Shown here one piece after another: positions 9,906 through 18,712 of a stretch of DNA of 64,000 nt (position 1 is the first letter of the stretch; each line of letters begins with the position of its first letter). The DNA lies in assembly GCA_964429915.1 (NCBI GenBank), contig CAYSDZ010000001.1, forward strand, positions 176,851 through 240,850, read 5' to 3'. The translations under genes were made by a program, and so were the position numbers. The notes below the pieces were generated by a model. The model was not told the DNA's origin, made no database searches, and was given only the letters and a program-made list of their open reading frames with translations. The DNA is from Alteromonas_F sp964429915 (GTDB lineage: Bacteria > Pseudomonadota > Gammaproteobacteria > Enterobacterales > Alteromonadaceae).

Positions 9906-9934
9906 AAAAGGCAGCTTCGAAGAGCTGCCTTTTT
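9906..9934 (-). terminator. Strong rho-independent terminator of the pnt operon
   Basis: AAAGGCAGCT / AGCTGCCTTT stem with loop TCGAAG and A/T tracts on both sides. It sits just beyond the pntB stop and can act in both directions, also ending the potassium transporter transcript. Confidence 0.85.
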
Positions 9935-9960
9935 GGTCCTATGAAATCAGTTTTATGAAG

Positions 9961-11331
9961 CTAGTTGGAGAACTGCCTGACTAAGTTGGCCAGTGTCTCT
10001 TTTGCATCACCATAAATCATTCTTGTGTTTAGCTTAAAGAATAACGGATTATCAATACCAGCGAAGCCTGTTCCTCTTCCTCTTTTCAAAACAAATACAT
10101 TTTTAGCTAAGTCTGCATTAATGACTGGCATGCCATAAATAGGACTGCCTTTCATTTCACGAGCAGCAGGATTGACTACGTCATTAGCACCAATGACAAT
10201 GGCGACATCGAAGGTTTCAATACGTGCATTGATTTCTTCCATTTCATACAATTGCTCGTATGAAACATCTGCCTCAGCTAACAATACATTCATGTGACCG
10301 GGCATGCGACCTGCCACAGGATGTATCGCGTAAGCTACTTCAGCACCGTTATTTTCTAGCAATTCCTGGAGTTCTTTCATCGTATGCTGCGCCTGTGCTA
10401 CAGCCATACCGTATCCCGGAATAACCACCACTGACTGCGCTGCCTCTAGAACATAAAATGCGTCATCGGCAGACATTGCCTTAATCTCGCCTTCAATTTT
10501 CATTTCGCTAGACACGACAGCTTGGAAGCCCGAGGTTAATACATTGACCAATGAACGATTCATGGCTTTACACATGATGTTAGTGAGGATGATTCCGCTT
10601 GCGCCTACCAATGCTCCAGCGACTATCAATAAATTGTTTTCAAGTACAAAGCCCGCTGCACAAGCGGCTAGACCGGAATAACTGTTAAGCAACGAAATCA
10701 CCACCGGCATATCCGCACCGCCGATAGGTATGACAGCCATAATGCCAACCAACAGCGCAAAAACAATGGCCAGGTATTGCCACAATGCGACATCAGGTTG
10801 AATGACAATCATCACAGCAGAGCCAACGGATGCAACAATAAGTGCAATATTTACAACTACTTGCCCTTTAAATACGATAGGCCGACCTACCATACGCTCG
10901 CTGAGCTTAGCCCAAGCAATTAAACTACCTGAAAAGGTTACGGCACCAATGAACAACGCTAGAAAGCTAACAATTAGAATGAATACGCTTAGCTCTGCGC
11001 CGCTTACCAAAGTAGCGTAAGCTACAGCAAGGCTCGCTAAACCCCCAATACCGTTGAATAAAGAAACCAACTCCGGCATTGATGTCATCTCAACTTTTTT
11101 AGCCGCAAATATTCCAATTGCAGACCCAAGCACAATACTACCCAAAATCACTTCAAACGAAATAATATCTTTACTAAGCAAGGTAACAACGATTGCCAAA
11201 AACATGGCTAGAGCAGAGATTAAGTTACCTTTACGCGCTGTAGAGGGGTGACTTAAAAATTTAAGTCCGAAAATGAATAGTGTTGCTGCAACCACATAAA
11301 CACTGTTGATCAATAATGTTGTATCGCCCAT
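9961..11331 (-). CDS. pntB: NAD(P) transhydrogenase subunit beta
   Basis: 456 residues. The N-terminal half is a bundle of membrane helices forming the proton channel. The C-terminal domain III binds NADP(H): VIPGYGMAVAQAQH, AIHPVAGRMPGHMNVLL and IVIGANDVVNPAA are conserved blocks. The complex uses the proton gradient to reduce NADP+ with NADH. It is the last gene of pntAA-pntAB-pntB. Its AGGG ribosome site lies in the nine-base gap after the alpha-2 gene. The operon lies directly downstream of kduI, so some read-through from the uronate genes is possible. Confidence 0.96.
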   Translation of the reverse strand: MGDTTLLINSVYVVAATLFIFGLKFLSHPSTARKGNLISALAMFLAIVVTLLSKDIISFEVILGSIVLGSAIGIFAAKKVEMTSMPELVSLFNGIGGLASLAVAYATLVSGAELSVFILIVSFLALFIGAVTFSGSLIAWAKLSERMVGRPIVFKGQVVVNIALIVASVGSAVMIVIQPDVALWQYLAIVFALLVGIMAVIPIGGADMPVVISLLNSYSGLAACAAGFVLENNLLIVAGALVGASGIILTNIMCKAMNRSLVNVLTSGFQAVVSSEMKIEGEIKAMSADDAFYVLEAAQSVVVIPGYGMAVAQAQHTMKELQELLENNGAEVAYAIHPVAGRMPGHMNVLLAEADVSYEQLYEMEEINARIETFDVAIVIGANDVVNPAAREMKGSPIYGMPVINADLAKNVFVLKRGRGTGFAGIDNPLFFKLNTRMIYGDAKETLANLVRQFSN

Positions 11332-11340
11332 AAACGTACC

Positions 11341-11616
11341 CTACCGCTTCTTAAACATAGCCAACATACGGTCGGTTACCATGTAACCGCCCACCACGTT
11401 GATGGTTGCAAATAAAACCGCTGCCGCACCTAACCAAGTCGCTAGCGAATCGTGCTCACCGCCTGCTAAACTCAATGCACCAATAACTGTAATTCCAGAA
11501 ATTGCATTAGCACCTGACATGAGCGGTGTATGCAATGTGGCAGGAACCTTGCGGATCAGCTCAAAGCCAAGAAAAATAGCCAGCATCAAAATAAAAAGAA
11601 GATATACAGCAACCAT
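11341..11616 (-). CDS. pntAB: NAD(P) transhydrogenase subunit alpha, membrane part (alpha-2)
   Basis: 91 residues with three predicted membrane helices. LMSGANAISGITVIGAL is the conserved helix of the domain II part of PntA. In E. coli this segment is fused to the C-terminus of PntA; here it is a separate gene, as in Rhodospirillum. The ATG shares its A with the TAA of the upstream alpha-1 gene (TAATG), implying translational coupling. Confidence 0.95.
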   Translation of the reverse strand: MVAVYLLFILMLAIFLGFELIRKVPATLHTPLMSGANAISGITVIGALSLAGGEHDSLATWLGAAAVLFATINVVGGYMVTDRMLAMFKKR

Positions 11617-12770
11617 TATGATGCCTCCCCAGTAGAATTTTCATATCGTTCAGCGATAGTGGTGTTCACGAAACGACCTTCGTGAGTGATCATCGCAATT
11701 TCCAATATTTCGTCGTTAAGGTCTATCGCGAATTTATTGTCGTCTTTTGACCAAAATTCACTGATCAAATTAAGCAGGTTATTGGCATACATTTGTGAAG
11801 CATTGTAAGCCACTTCGTTGGGCCAGTTTCCCGTGCCAATGATAGTAACGCCGCCAACTGTTGTATTTTGACCTGCAACGGTACCTTCAACATTACCGCC
11901 ATTTTCAGCAGCCATGTCTACGATTACGGCTCCTGCTTTCATTTTGCTAACGGTGTCTTTTTTGATCAAAACAGGGGGCTTACGCCCAAACAACTGAGCA
12001 GTCGTGATCACTATGTCTGAATCTAAAATACACGCTTCTTGGGCCGCTTGCTGTTTTGCTACCTGCTCATCAGACAGTGCTTTTGCGTAGCCCTGTTCTG
12101 TCTGACCTGTATCACCTAAATCAATTTTTAAAAACTTAGCACCCAGTGACTCGACTTGTTCAGCAACCACTTCTCGTGTGTCATAGGCAATCACAGACGC
12201 ACCTAAACGCTTTGCCGTCGCAATGGCTTGAAGACCGGCAACACCCGCCCCAATAACAAACACTTTTGCAGGTTTTATAGTACCTGCCGCTGTCATCATC
12301 ATTGGCAAAATTCGATTTAACTCCGCTACGGCTTTCGACACCATTACGTAGCCCGCAAGGCTGGCTTGAGAACTTAAGGCATCCATTTTTTGACAGCGTG
12401 TTGTACGCGGAATCATTTCCATACTCAAGCTAGAAATGTTGTGATTTTTTAACGCCTTTGCGTATTCCGAATCACTGAAGGGGTCAAGAAAACTGATCAG
12501 TACTTTACCAGAAAAAGAAGCTAACTCTGGCTGCGGAAGTTTATGAATAGATAAAACCACCTCAGCTTGTTCTGCGATAGCCTGACGATCGTTAATAATG
12601 GTTGCGCCCGCTTCGCTGTACTGCTCATCAGAAATAAAAACTCCGTTTCCTATTCCTGCTTCGACAACAACATCGGCGCCCATTCGTGTGTATGTTTTAA
12701 CATTAGCAGGCAATAACGCGCAGCGTTTTTCACCTGATAAGGTTTCTTTTAGAAATGCAATTTTCGCCAT
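11616..12770 (-). CDS. pntAA: NAD(P) transhydrogenase subunit alpha, NAD-binding part (alpha-1)
   Basis: About 384 residues, related to alanine dehydrogenase. It holds domain I, which binds NAD(H): Rossmann motif VIGAGVAGLQAIATAKRLG and the mobile-loop region around IGTGNWPNEVAYNASQMYA. The start is placed at 12770 (MAKIAFLKE), because the family begins there; the open frame runs ten codons further upstream to 12800 without family similarity. Membrane domains are on the two downstream genes. Start is moderately certain, function is very certain. Confidence 0.94.
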   Translation of the reverse strand: MAKIAFLKETLSGEKRCALLPANVKTYTRMGADVVVEAGIGNGVFISDEQYSEAGATIINDRQAIAEQAEVVLSIHKLPQPELASFSGKVLISFLDPFSDSEYAKALKNHNISSLSMEMIPRTTRCQKMDALSSQASLAGYVMVSKAVAELNRILPMMMTAAGTIKPAKVFVIGAGVAGLQAIATAKRLGASVIAYDTREVVAEQVESLGAKFLKIDLGDTGQTEQGYAKALSDEQVAKQQAAQEACILDSDIVITTAQLFGRKPPVLIKKDTVSKMKAGAVIVDMAAENGGNVEGTVAGQNTTVGGVTIIGTGNWPNEVAYNASQMYANNLLNLISEFWSKDDNKFAIDLNDEILEIAMITHEGRFVNTTIAERYENSTGEAS

Positions 12771-12883
12771 TTCAGTGTCCAAATAATAAGCACAAAACAT
12801 CCTGACAAGCTAATGCCAAGATGTTCTGTCGTGATTAAGAATTAACGCAAGATTATTATTATGTTTTTTTTGCGTTAGTTAGA

Positions 12884-13714
12884 TTAGCCAAGGTCGGCTA
12901 TTTTAAGATGGTCCATATCATCAAATTCTTGATTCTCTCCTCCCATAGCCCAAATGAAGGTGTAATTCACTGTGCCTACGCCGCTGTGAATTGACCAACT
13001 TGGTGATGCCACAGCAACTTCCGAAGGTAAAGATAAGGATTTAATTTCAGAGGGCTCTCCCATTAAATGGAATACCCGTTCTTCCTGAGGTAAATCGAAA
13101 TACATATACACTTCAGTGCGTCTAAAGTGTGTATGAGGAGGTTTAGTATTCCAAACACTACCAGGCTTGAGCTCAGTAATGCCCATTACTAACTGACAGC
13201 TGTCCACAATACCTGGACGAATCGATTGGAATATCGTTCTTTCATTGGAGGTTTCCTGACTACCCAGTTCGATTTTATGCGCTTGACTCTTGGGCACATG
13301 CATCGTTTTCGTGACGCGATGGGCAGGATACGAAGTAAGATAAAACTTAGCTGGCTCGCTACCATCATCAGAACTAAAAACAACCTTTTCACTGCCTCGT
13401 GCAATGTAAAGACTGTCTTTGTTACTCATCGAGTATACTTCTCCATCTACCGATATGCTTCCACTACCACCAATATTGATAACACCCACTTCGCGGCGTT
13501 GACAAAAATACTCTGCTGCCAACTCTTTATGTGTAGGTAAATCAATCGGTGAAATGGTCGGCATGATACCGCCAATAACACAGCGGTCCACATCGGTATA
13601 AGTGAGTTTAAGCTCGCCCGGTTCAAACAAAGGCTTGGTTACAAACGCATCTCGCAATTCTTCATTGCGCATCGTTTTGTAGCTACGTTTGTCAGCTGAG
13701 AACATGAAGTCCAT
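12884..13714 (-). CDS. kduI: 5-keto-4-deoxyuronate isomerase
   Basis: 276 residues, the standard KduI length. It isomerises 4-deoxy-L-threo-5-hexosulose uronate, the spontaneous product of unsaturated uronate released by GH88/GH105, to 2,5-diketo-3-deoxygluconate. It is a cupin protein; the zinc-site block KPPHTHFRRTEVYMYF is clear, as are WSIHSGVGTVNYTFIWAMGGEN and DFMFSADKRSYKTMRNEELR. Perfect AAGGAG ribosome site. It precedes the pnt operon and follows kduD, so it belongs to the uronate branch of the ulvan pathway. Confidence 0.96.
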   Translation of the reverse strand: MDFMFSADKRSYKTMRNEELRDAFVTKPLFEPGELKLTYTDVDRCVIGGIMPTISPIDLPTHKELAAEYFCQRREVGVINIGGSGSISVDGEVYSMSNKDSLYIARGSEKVVFSSDDGSEPAKFYLTSYPAHRVTKTMHVPKSQAHKIELGSQETSNERTIFQSIRPGIVDSCQLVMGITELKPGSVWNTKPPHTHFRRTEVYMYFDLPQEERVFHLMGEPSEIKSLSLPSEVAVASPSWSIHSGVGTVNYTFIWAMGGENQEFDDMDHLKIADLG

Positions 13715-13759
13715 AGCAACTCCTTAAAATATATTATTAGGTAGAGTGTGGTTAGTCGC

Positions 13760-14533
13760 TTAACGCGCCATCCAGCCACCGTCAACCAGCATCACATGGC
13801 CGTTCATGTAATTTGACGCTTGACTTGCCAAGAATACTGTCGCACCCGCTAAGTCTTCTGGCTTACCCCATGCACCAGCCGGAATACGCTCAGAAATACT
13901 TGTAAAACGCTTCTCGTCTTGACGAAGATTGTATGTATTATCCGTTTCAAAATATCCTGGAGCAATGGCATTAACTTGTACTCCGGAAGCTGCCCACTCG
14001 TTTGCCAAAGCTTTGGTTACCTGTGCAACCCCACCTTTACTGGCAGCGTATGCTGGAACGGTGATACCGCCTTGAAAACTAAGTAAAGACGCAATATTAA
14101 TGATTTTTCCCGAACCTTGCTTGATCATGTGCTTACCTGCTTCACGGCAGAATTTAAACACGCCGTTTAGGTTGACGTTGATCACTTCGTTCCAATCATC
14201 ATCGCTAAACTCATGAGCAGGTGAACGCTTGATAGTACCCGCATTGTTCACAAGAATATCAATACGACCGAAGGCCTCGACTGTTTTTTCAATAACAGCG
14301 TTAATCTGCGCACCATCACCCTGATCGCAACCAAGCGCAAGATGCTTTATTCCTTTTTCCTCTAGCTGCTCTATAGTCGATGCAACATTTTCAGGCTTAG
14401 AGCCTACGGCGACGACAGTAGCACCCGCTTCACCGAGAGCAATCGCCATAGCTTGGCCTAAGCCTCGACTCGCACCTGTTACAACAGCAACTTTGCCGTT
14501 TAAACCAAATTGTTTTTCTAAATATGCTTGCAT
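13760..14533 (-). CDS. kduD: 2-deoxy-D-gluconate 3-dehydrogenase (2-keto-3-deoxygluconate forming)
   Basis: 257-residue short-chain dehydrogenase. NAD-binding TGASRGLG near residue 20, NNAG near 95, catalytic Ser (NIASLLSF) and YAASK. The C-terminal end YMNGHVMLVDGGWMAR is characteristic of KduD. It reduces 2,5-diketo-3-deoxygluconate to 2-keto-3-deoxygluconate in the cytosol. It is 45 bases upstream of kduI and downstream of the TRAP transporter genes. The kinase and KDPG aldolase that would finish the route are not in the window. Confidence 0.93.
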   Translation of the reverse strand: MQAYLEKQFGLNGKVAVVTGASRGLGQAMAIALGEAGATVVAVGSKPENVASTIEQLEEKGIKHLALGCDQGDGAQINAVIEKTVEAFGRIDILVNNAGTIKRSPAHEFSDDDWNEVINVNLNGVFKFCREAGKHMIKQGSGKIINIASLLSFQGGITVPAYAASKGGVAQVTKALANEWAASGVQVNAIAPGYFETDNTYNLRQDEKRFTSISERIPAGAWGKPEDLAGATVFLASQASNYMNGHVMLVDGGWMAR

Positions 14534-14565
14534 TATTTTTCCAATTTCTAAGGTTTATAAATCAA

Positions 14566-15858
14566 TTATATTAAGCCTAACAGTTGTGGCAGATATTCAC
14601 TAATGGCCGGAAACGCGGTCACTAAAATTAACGCGAGAACCATCGCTGCATAAAGCGGCAGAATAGGTTTAATAATGTCGCTAATAGACACCTTTCCAAT
14701 ACTGCAACCCACAAACAACACACTACCTACTGGTGGCGTGCATAATCCAATAGACAAATTAAGAATCATCATTATGCCAAAATGCAACGGTGAAATACCT
14801 AAAGACTCTGCAACCGGCAAGAATATTGGCGTAAAGATCAACACGGCGGGTGTCATATCCATAAAAGTACCGATAATTAACAACGTTAAGTTGATAATCA
14901 GTAAAATTAGCAAGGGGTTTTCAGACAAAGCGAGTAAAGCTGCACTGATAGTTTGTGGAATTTCTTCATAGGACATTAACCATGACATTGCAGATGAGGC
15001 ACCTATTAGAAGCATAACGATGGCTGTGGTATTGACTGATTTTAGGAAAATAGGAAATAAGTCTTTTACAGCAATTTCTTTATATAAAAACAAAGAAAGT
15101 GCCAACGAATACAGCACTGCAATTACACCCGCTTCTGTCGGCGTAAAATAACCTCCGATAATCCCGCCAATAATCAATACAATAAGTAACAAGCTTGGAA
15201 TTGCCCCAATGAGTGAGGGCCAGAAAGGTTCAATAGCTGAAGCTTGCACAGGTGCAATATTATTTTTCTTTACGTATAGTGCGGCTGCGGCAATAAGTAA
15301 TAAGGTAACCAACAACCCAGGTAGATAGCCGGCAATAAATAGTGCAGCAATAGACACACCACCACTGGCTAATGAATAGATGATTAGAATATTACTCGGA
15401 GGAATCAGCATACCGGTTGTAGCGGCTGTCACAGTCACGGCGCTACTGAAAGGACGGTTGTAGCCCTCTTTTTCCATGGCAGGTATCATAAATCCACCAA
15501 TGGCTGAGGTTGATGCGACCGCTGAGCCAGAAATAGATCCAAACAAGGCGCAAGAAATTACATTTACAAACGCTAAACCACCAGGAAGGCGTCCTACAAG
15601 CACTTTTGCAAAAGAAATTAGCCGTTTTGCAATCCCCCCTTGGCCCATCAAGTATCCTGACAGAATGAAGAACGGAATGGCCAGCAAAGCAAAGCTGTCG
15701 ATACCCGCTGCCAAACGCTGCGCTATCGTAGTAATTGCAGGCAAGCTGTCTATGGTCACTAACATGGTTGCCAGCGTGGCAAAAATAATGGCTAAAGCAA
15801 TTGGCAGATTAATCAGTAGAAGCAGTGCGAAAATGCCGAATAAGATAAGTGAGGTCAT
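14566..15858 (-). CDS. TRAP transporter large membrane subunit (DctM family)
   Basis: 430 residues and about 12 membrane helices. Conserved blocks: ALFGSISGSAVASTSAIGGFMIPAM (split across helices), GMLIPPSNILIIYS, YFTPTEAGVIAVLYSL and LCTPPVGSVLFVG. It is the sodium-coupled translocation subunit. Its ATG overlaps the stop of the small subunit (TGATG). Beside kduD/kduI, the likely cargo is a uronate, such as the unsaturated uronic acid from ulvan, or oligouronides; the cargo is inferred from context only. Confidence 0.93.
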   Translation of the reverse strand: MTSLILFGIFALLLLINLPIALAIIFATLATMLVTIDSLPAITTIAQRLAAGIDSFALLAIPFFILSGYLMGQGGIAKRLISFAKVLVGRLPGGLAFVNVISCALFGSISGSAVASTSAIGGFMIPAMEKEGYNRPFSSAVTVTAATTGMLIPPSNILIIYSLASGGVSIAALFIAGYLPGLLVTLLLIAAAALYVKKNNIAPVQASAIEPFWPSLIGAIPSLLLIVLIIGGIIGGYFTPTEAGVIAVLYSLALSLFLYKEIAVKDLFPIFLKSVNTTAIVMLLIGASSAMSWLMSYEEIPQTISAALLALSENPLLILLIINLTLLIIGTFMDMTPAVLIFTPIFLPVAESLGISPLHFGIMMILNLSIGLCTPPVGSVLFVGCSIGKVSISDIIKPILPLYAAMVLALILVTAFPAISEYLPQLLGLI

Positions 15859-16355
15859 CAGTTTGCTTCTCCTTGATACTGATTACGTGCGTCAACAAAA
15901 AAGTAGACGCTATACAATAGAAACAGTAATCCACTTAAAGGAACAACACCATAAATAAACGCCATGGGCGCATTGAGTACTGGCGAAGATTGTCCAAGGA
16001 TCCACGTAATATACACTAGATTACTTCCCCCAAGAATGAGAACTGCAACTGAAAATACAGCGACCAACAGACAGCAGACTCTAAACATCAAAATGGCTTT
16101 ACTCGCCCCTACACTACGCATGATTAAATCGAAGCCTAAATGACTGTGTAAGCGATAAGCAAACGCACCGCCAAGTAAACTGATCCAAATAAGCAGAAAA
16201 CGCGCGATTTCTTCAGTAAACGAACTGGGTTTAGGTAATACAAAGCGAGTAAGTATTTGCCAACTTACATCTACGACTAATAGCGCCATCATTACAACAA
16301 GTAATACTTTTAAAACGCTATCAACGCTTTTAGTTAAACCGTGGAGTGATTTCAT
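15858..16355 (-). CDS. TRAP transporter small membrane subunit (DctQ family)
   Basis: 165 residues with four membrane helices. TRFVLPKPSSFTEEIARFLLIWISLLG is the classic DctQ region (here spanning roughly 35-60). It pairs with the large subunit. Both ends overlap neighbours: its start overlaps the binding-protein stop by four bases (ATGA) and its stop overlaps the large-subunit start, so the three genes are translationally coupled. Confidence 0.93.
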   Translation of the reverse strand: MKSLHGLTKSVDSVLKVLLVVMMALLVVDVSWQILTRFVLPKPSSFTEEIARFLLIWISLLGGAFAYRLHSHLGFDLIMRSVGASKAILMFRVCCLLVAVFSVAVLILGGSNLVYITWILGQSSPVLNAPMAFIYGVVPLSGLLFLLYSVYFFVDARNQYQGEAN

Positions 16356-17344
16356 TGCGTGTCCCCCATGGCTTTAATCTGCTTAACTAAGGTATTCAGC
16401 GGCTTACCCTCGAGTCTGTCGTAGAGAGGTTTTACGCTAGCCTGAAAGGGCGCTTTATCCGCTTTGATCACTTGAACTCCCGCCGCTTTCACCTTCGCTA
16501 ATGATTCAGCGGTGGATTCAGCCCACAATTGCTTTTGATAGTCTGTGCCCGCTGCCATTGCCTTGTTCAGCCAAGCCTGTTGTTCTTGGTTCAAGCTATT
16601 CCAACGGTGAGTACCAATAACAATAACGTCAGGAATTGAGGTGTGTTCGTCAAGCAAATAATACTGGCTTACCTCAAAATGTTTTGAAAAATAGAAACTA
16701 GGGGGGTTATTTTCCGCTCCATCGACAATGCCTTGTTGGAGGGCGGTATATAATTCACCCCAACTAACGGGGGTTGCAGCGCCGCCAATAGTATTAACCA
16801 TGTCTACAGCAGATTGACTGTTCATCACCCTAATTTTCATTCCATTGAGGTTTGTCGGCTCTTCGACTCTCTTTTTTGTGGAATAAAAGCTTCTACTTCC
16901 TGCATCGAAATAACCTAGCCCTTTTATTCGATATTGCGTTCCAGCTTCTAACAAGCCTTTTCCCACTTCGCTGTCTAAAACGCGCCAATAGTGGTCTCTG
17001 TCATTAAATAGATAAGGTAAACTAAACACTTTCATTTCGGGTACAAAAGCTTCTAGCGAGCTCGCAGACACCTTTGTCATGCCAATGGTGCCTATTTGAA
17101 TAAGCTCCACAATCTCTCTTTCAGAACCAAGCTGACCAGAAGAATATATAACAAGCTCCATGGTTCCGTTTGAAAGACGTTTTAGCTCGTCTCCCATATA
17201 GACAAGGCCTTGATGAACAGGGTGTTGTGTATCAAGTGTGTGTGCAAGTCTAATGTAGGTAACGTTTTCATCTTTTTGAGAACAGGAAAGCAAGGTAAAA
17301 GAAACCAATACAACCAGTATGTGTTTCAACAATCTCTCTTTCAT
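16352..17344 (-). CDS. TRAP transporter substrate-binding lipoprotein (DctP family)
   Basis: 330 residues. Lipobox LLSC puts the lipidated Cys at 21, so this binding protein is tethered rather than free, which is less usual for DctP. GLGYFDAGSRSFYSTKK carries the Arg that binds the carboxylate of the ligand, and NGMKIRVMNS and GIVDGAENNPPSFYFSKHF are family blocks. It captures an acidic sugar in the periplasm. It is the first gene of the TRAP-kduD-kduI run, with an AAGGAAA ribosome site. Confidence 0.92.
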   Translation of the reverse strand: MKERLLKHILVVLVSFTLLSCSQKDENVTYIRLAHTLDTQHPVHQGLVYMGDELKRLSNGTMELVIYSSGQLGSEREIVELIQIGTIGMTKVSASSLEAFVPEMKVFSLPYLFNDRDHYWRVLDSEVGKGLLEAGTQYRIKGLGYFDAGSRSFYSTKKRVEEPTNLNGMKIRVMNSQSAVDMVNTIGGAATPVSWGELYTALQQGIVDGAENNPPSFYFSKHFEVSQYYLLDEHTSIPDVIVIGTHRWNSLNQEQQAWLNKAMAAGTDYQKQLWAESTAESLAKVKAAGVQVIKADKAPFQASVKPLYDRLEGKPLNTLVKQIKAMGDTQ

Positions 17345-17890
17345 AGGTTTCCTTTTGATTGGTTAGATCTGTAGTCAATCTTCAACAATTGAAACATTAT
17401 ATTAACACGCACACACACATGACGCATGCACAATAGCGCTTTTCCTACTAACACTTGTAACTGGTCGGTGTTCTATAACAACACACATTCCGTTAACACA
17501 TACAAACTGTTAAAGCGGATAAAAACAAGACCAAAGACACTGTGAACTCTGCTTGGTCATAATTAGGACACGCATTTTAGTTGTTTAAAAAATGATTGTA
17601 AATGAGCGGATTAGATTTATATTGCAATTTGTAAGCAGATTGTAAACTTGAAAATTCAGTCTCTATTGACTATACAAATGAATAAAAATTATAAAATGTT
17701 ATCTTACTGATTTGAATGTGTTTTACGACTTTATACGACATTTCACGCAGCCGCTTTGGTTTGTGTTCCAATACTCCATAACAACCAATAAGAAATATTT
17801 TATTCAAAATCTGTCTATTTAGGTCACAAGATGTTAATATGACGTAAAATAATTGAAAATGATTTATGCCTGTCAAAAACGGAAAGTACA
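17345..17890. promoter_or_regulatory. Divergent control region between the TRAP-kdu operon and the DeoR gene
   Basis: 546 bases without a gene. It must contain the promoters for the minus-strand transporter operon and the plus-strand regulator. At 17381-17393 there is a short inverted repeat, TTCAA-CAA-TTGAA, just upstream of the transporter start that could be an operator. I see no textbook KdgR or UxuR site. The rest is AT-rich and unstructured to the eye. Confidence 0.4.
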
Positions 17891-18712
17891 ATGATAATCA
17901 GCAACGCAAAAGTAAAAGGGTTACCCATGTTAGAAAAACATAGGCAGCAACTGATTAAAGACATACTAGATCAGCAACAGTTTGCAAGTGTACGAAGTTT
18001 AACGGAAAAACTCAATGCGTCTGAAGCAACTATTCGCCGCGATATTACAAAAATGGCAAAGCGCGGTGAGATCAGCAAAATAAGAGGAGGTGCTGAGTCT
18101 GTTAATTGCGAGCCTAAGAAAAAACACATCGCAAGTTCTGCATTCATTGTAGATAAAACCAAGCGAGCGAGAACGAAACGAAAAATTGCTCAGCGTGCCG
18201 CACAGATGTGTGAAGATGGCGATTCGATCATAATCAACGGCGGTAGCTCAACGTATATGATGGGCGAATTCTTAACAGGCATCCATCTCAATATACTGAC
18301 CAACTCCTTTGTATTGGCGAACGATATCACCGAAAATAGTGATAGTCAGGTTTCCCTTCCTGGGGGTGAGATTTACAGAGAACAAGGCATCATTTTAAGT
18401 TCCTATGAGCAAGACAGCACGGAGTATTATCGCGCCTCGATGATGTTTATGGGCACGCCGGGAATCGGTAAATTTGGTGTAATGGAGTCTGATCCTTTGC
18501 TCATTCGTTCGGAGCAAAAACTGAGAAAACAAACTGAACGATTAGTGATTTTGGCAGACAGTTCAAAACTCGGAAAGCGAAGCAACTTTATTCTCTGTCC
18601 GCTAAGTGAAGTCGATACCTTAATCACCGACTCCATGGCAGATCAAACATTGCTTGATTACTTCACCAATAATGGTGTGAATGTGATAGTGGTAGAATCA
18701 GAGGACGACTAA
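17891..18712 (+). CDS. DeoR-family transcriptional regulator
   Basis: 273 residues. The N-terminal DeoR helix-turn-helix is seen in VRSLTEKLNASEATIRRDI, followed by a C-terminal sugar-phosphate-binding domain (IINGGSSTYMMGEFL, SFVLANDI, ILADSSKLGKRS). It probably represses the adjoining rhamnose or uronate genes and responds to a phosphorylated sugar; the DeoR-type RhaR regulators of rhamnose operons are a precedent. The start is ambiguous. The ATG at 17891 has GGAAAG upstream, but the ATG at 17927 (MLEKHRQQL), with AAAAGGG six bases ahead, fits the family better. It ends in a four-base convergent overlap with the kinase. Confidence 0.9.
   Translation: MIISNAKVKGLPMLEKHRQQLIKDILDQQQFASVRSLTEKLNASEATIRRDITKMAKRGEISKIRGGAESVNCEPKKKHIASSAFIVDKTKRARTKRKIAQRAAQMCEDGDSIIINGGSSTYMMGEFLTGIHLNILTNSFVLANDITENSDSQVSLPGGEIYREQGIILSSYEQDSTEYYRASMMFMGTPGIGKFGVMESDPLLIRSEQKLRKQTERLVILADSSKLGKRSNFILCPLSEVDTLITDSMADQTLLDYFTNNGVNVIVVESEDD

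Noticed and set aside
9746..9958. 70-codon plus-strand frame
   Set aside because: It lies inside the MITE-like element and the pnt terminator, with no family features; an accidental frame.
12771..12800. Ten extra codons at the N-terminus of PntAA
   Set aside because: The family begins at MAKIAFLKE; the upstream codons have no similarity.
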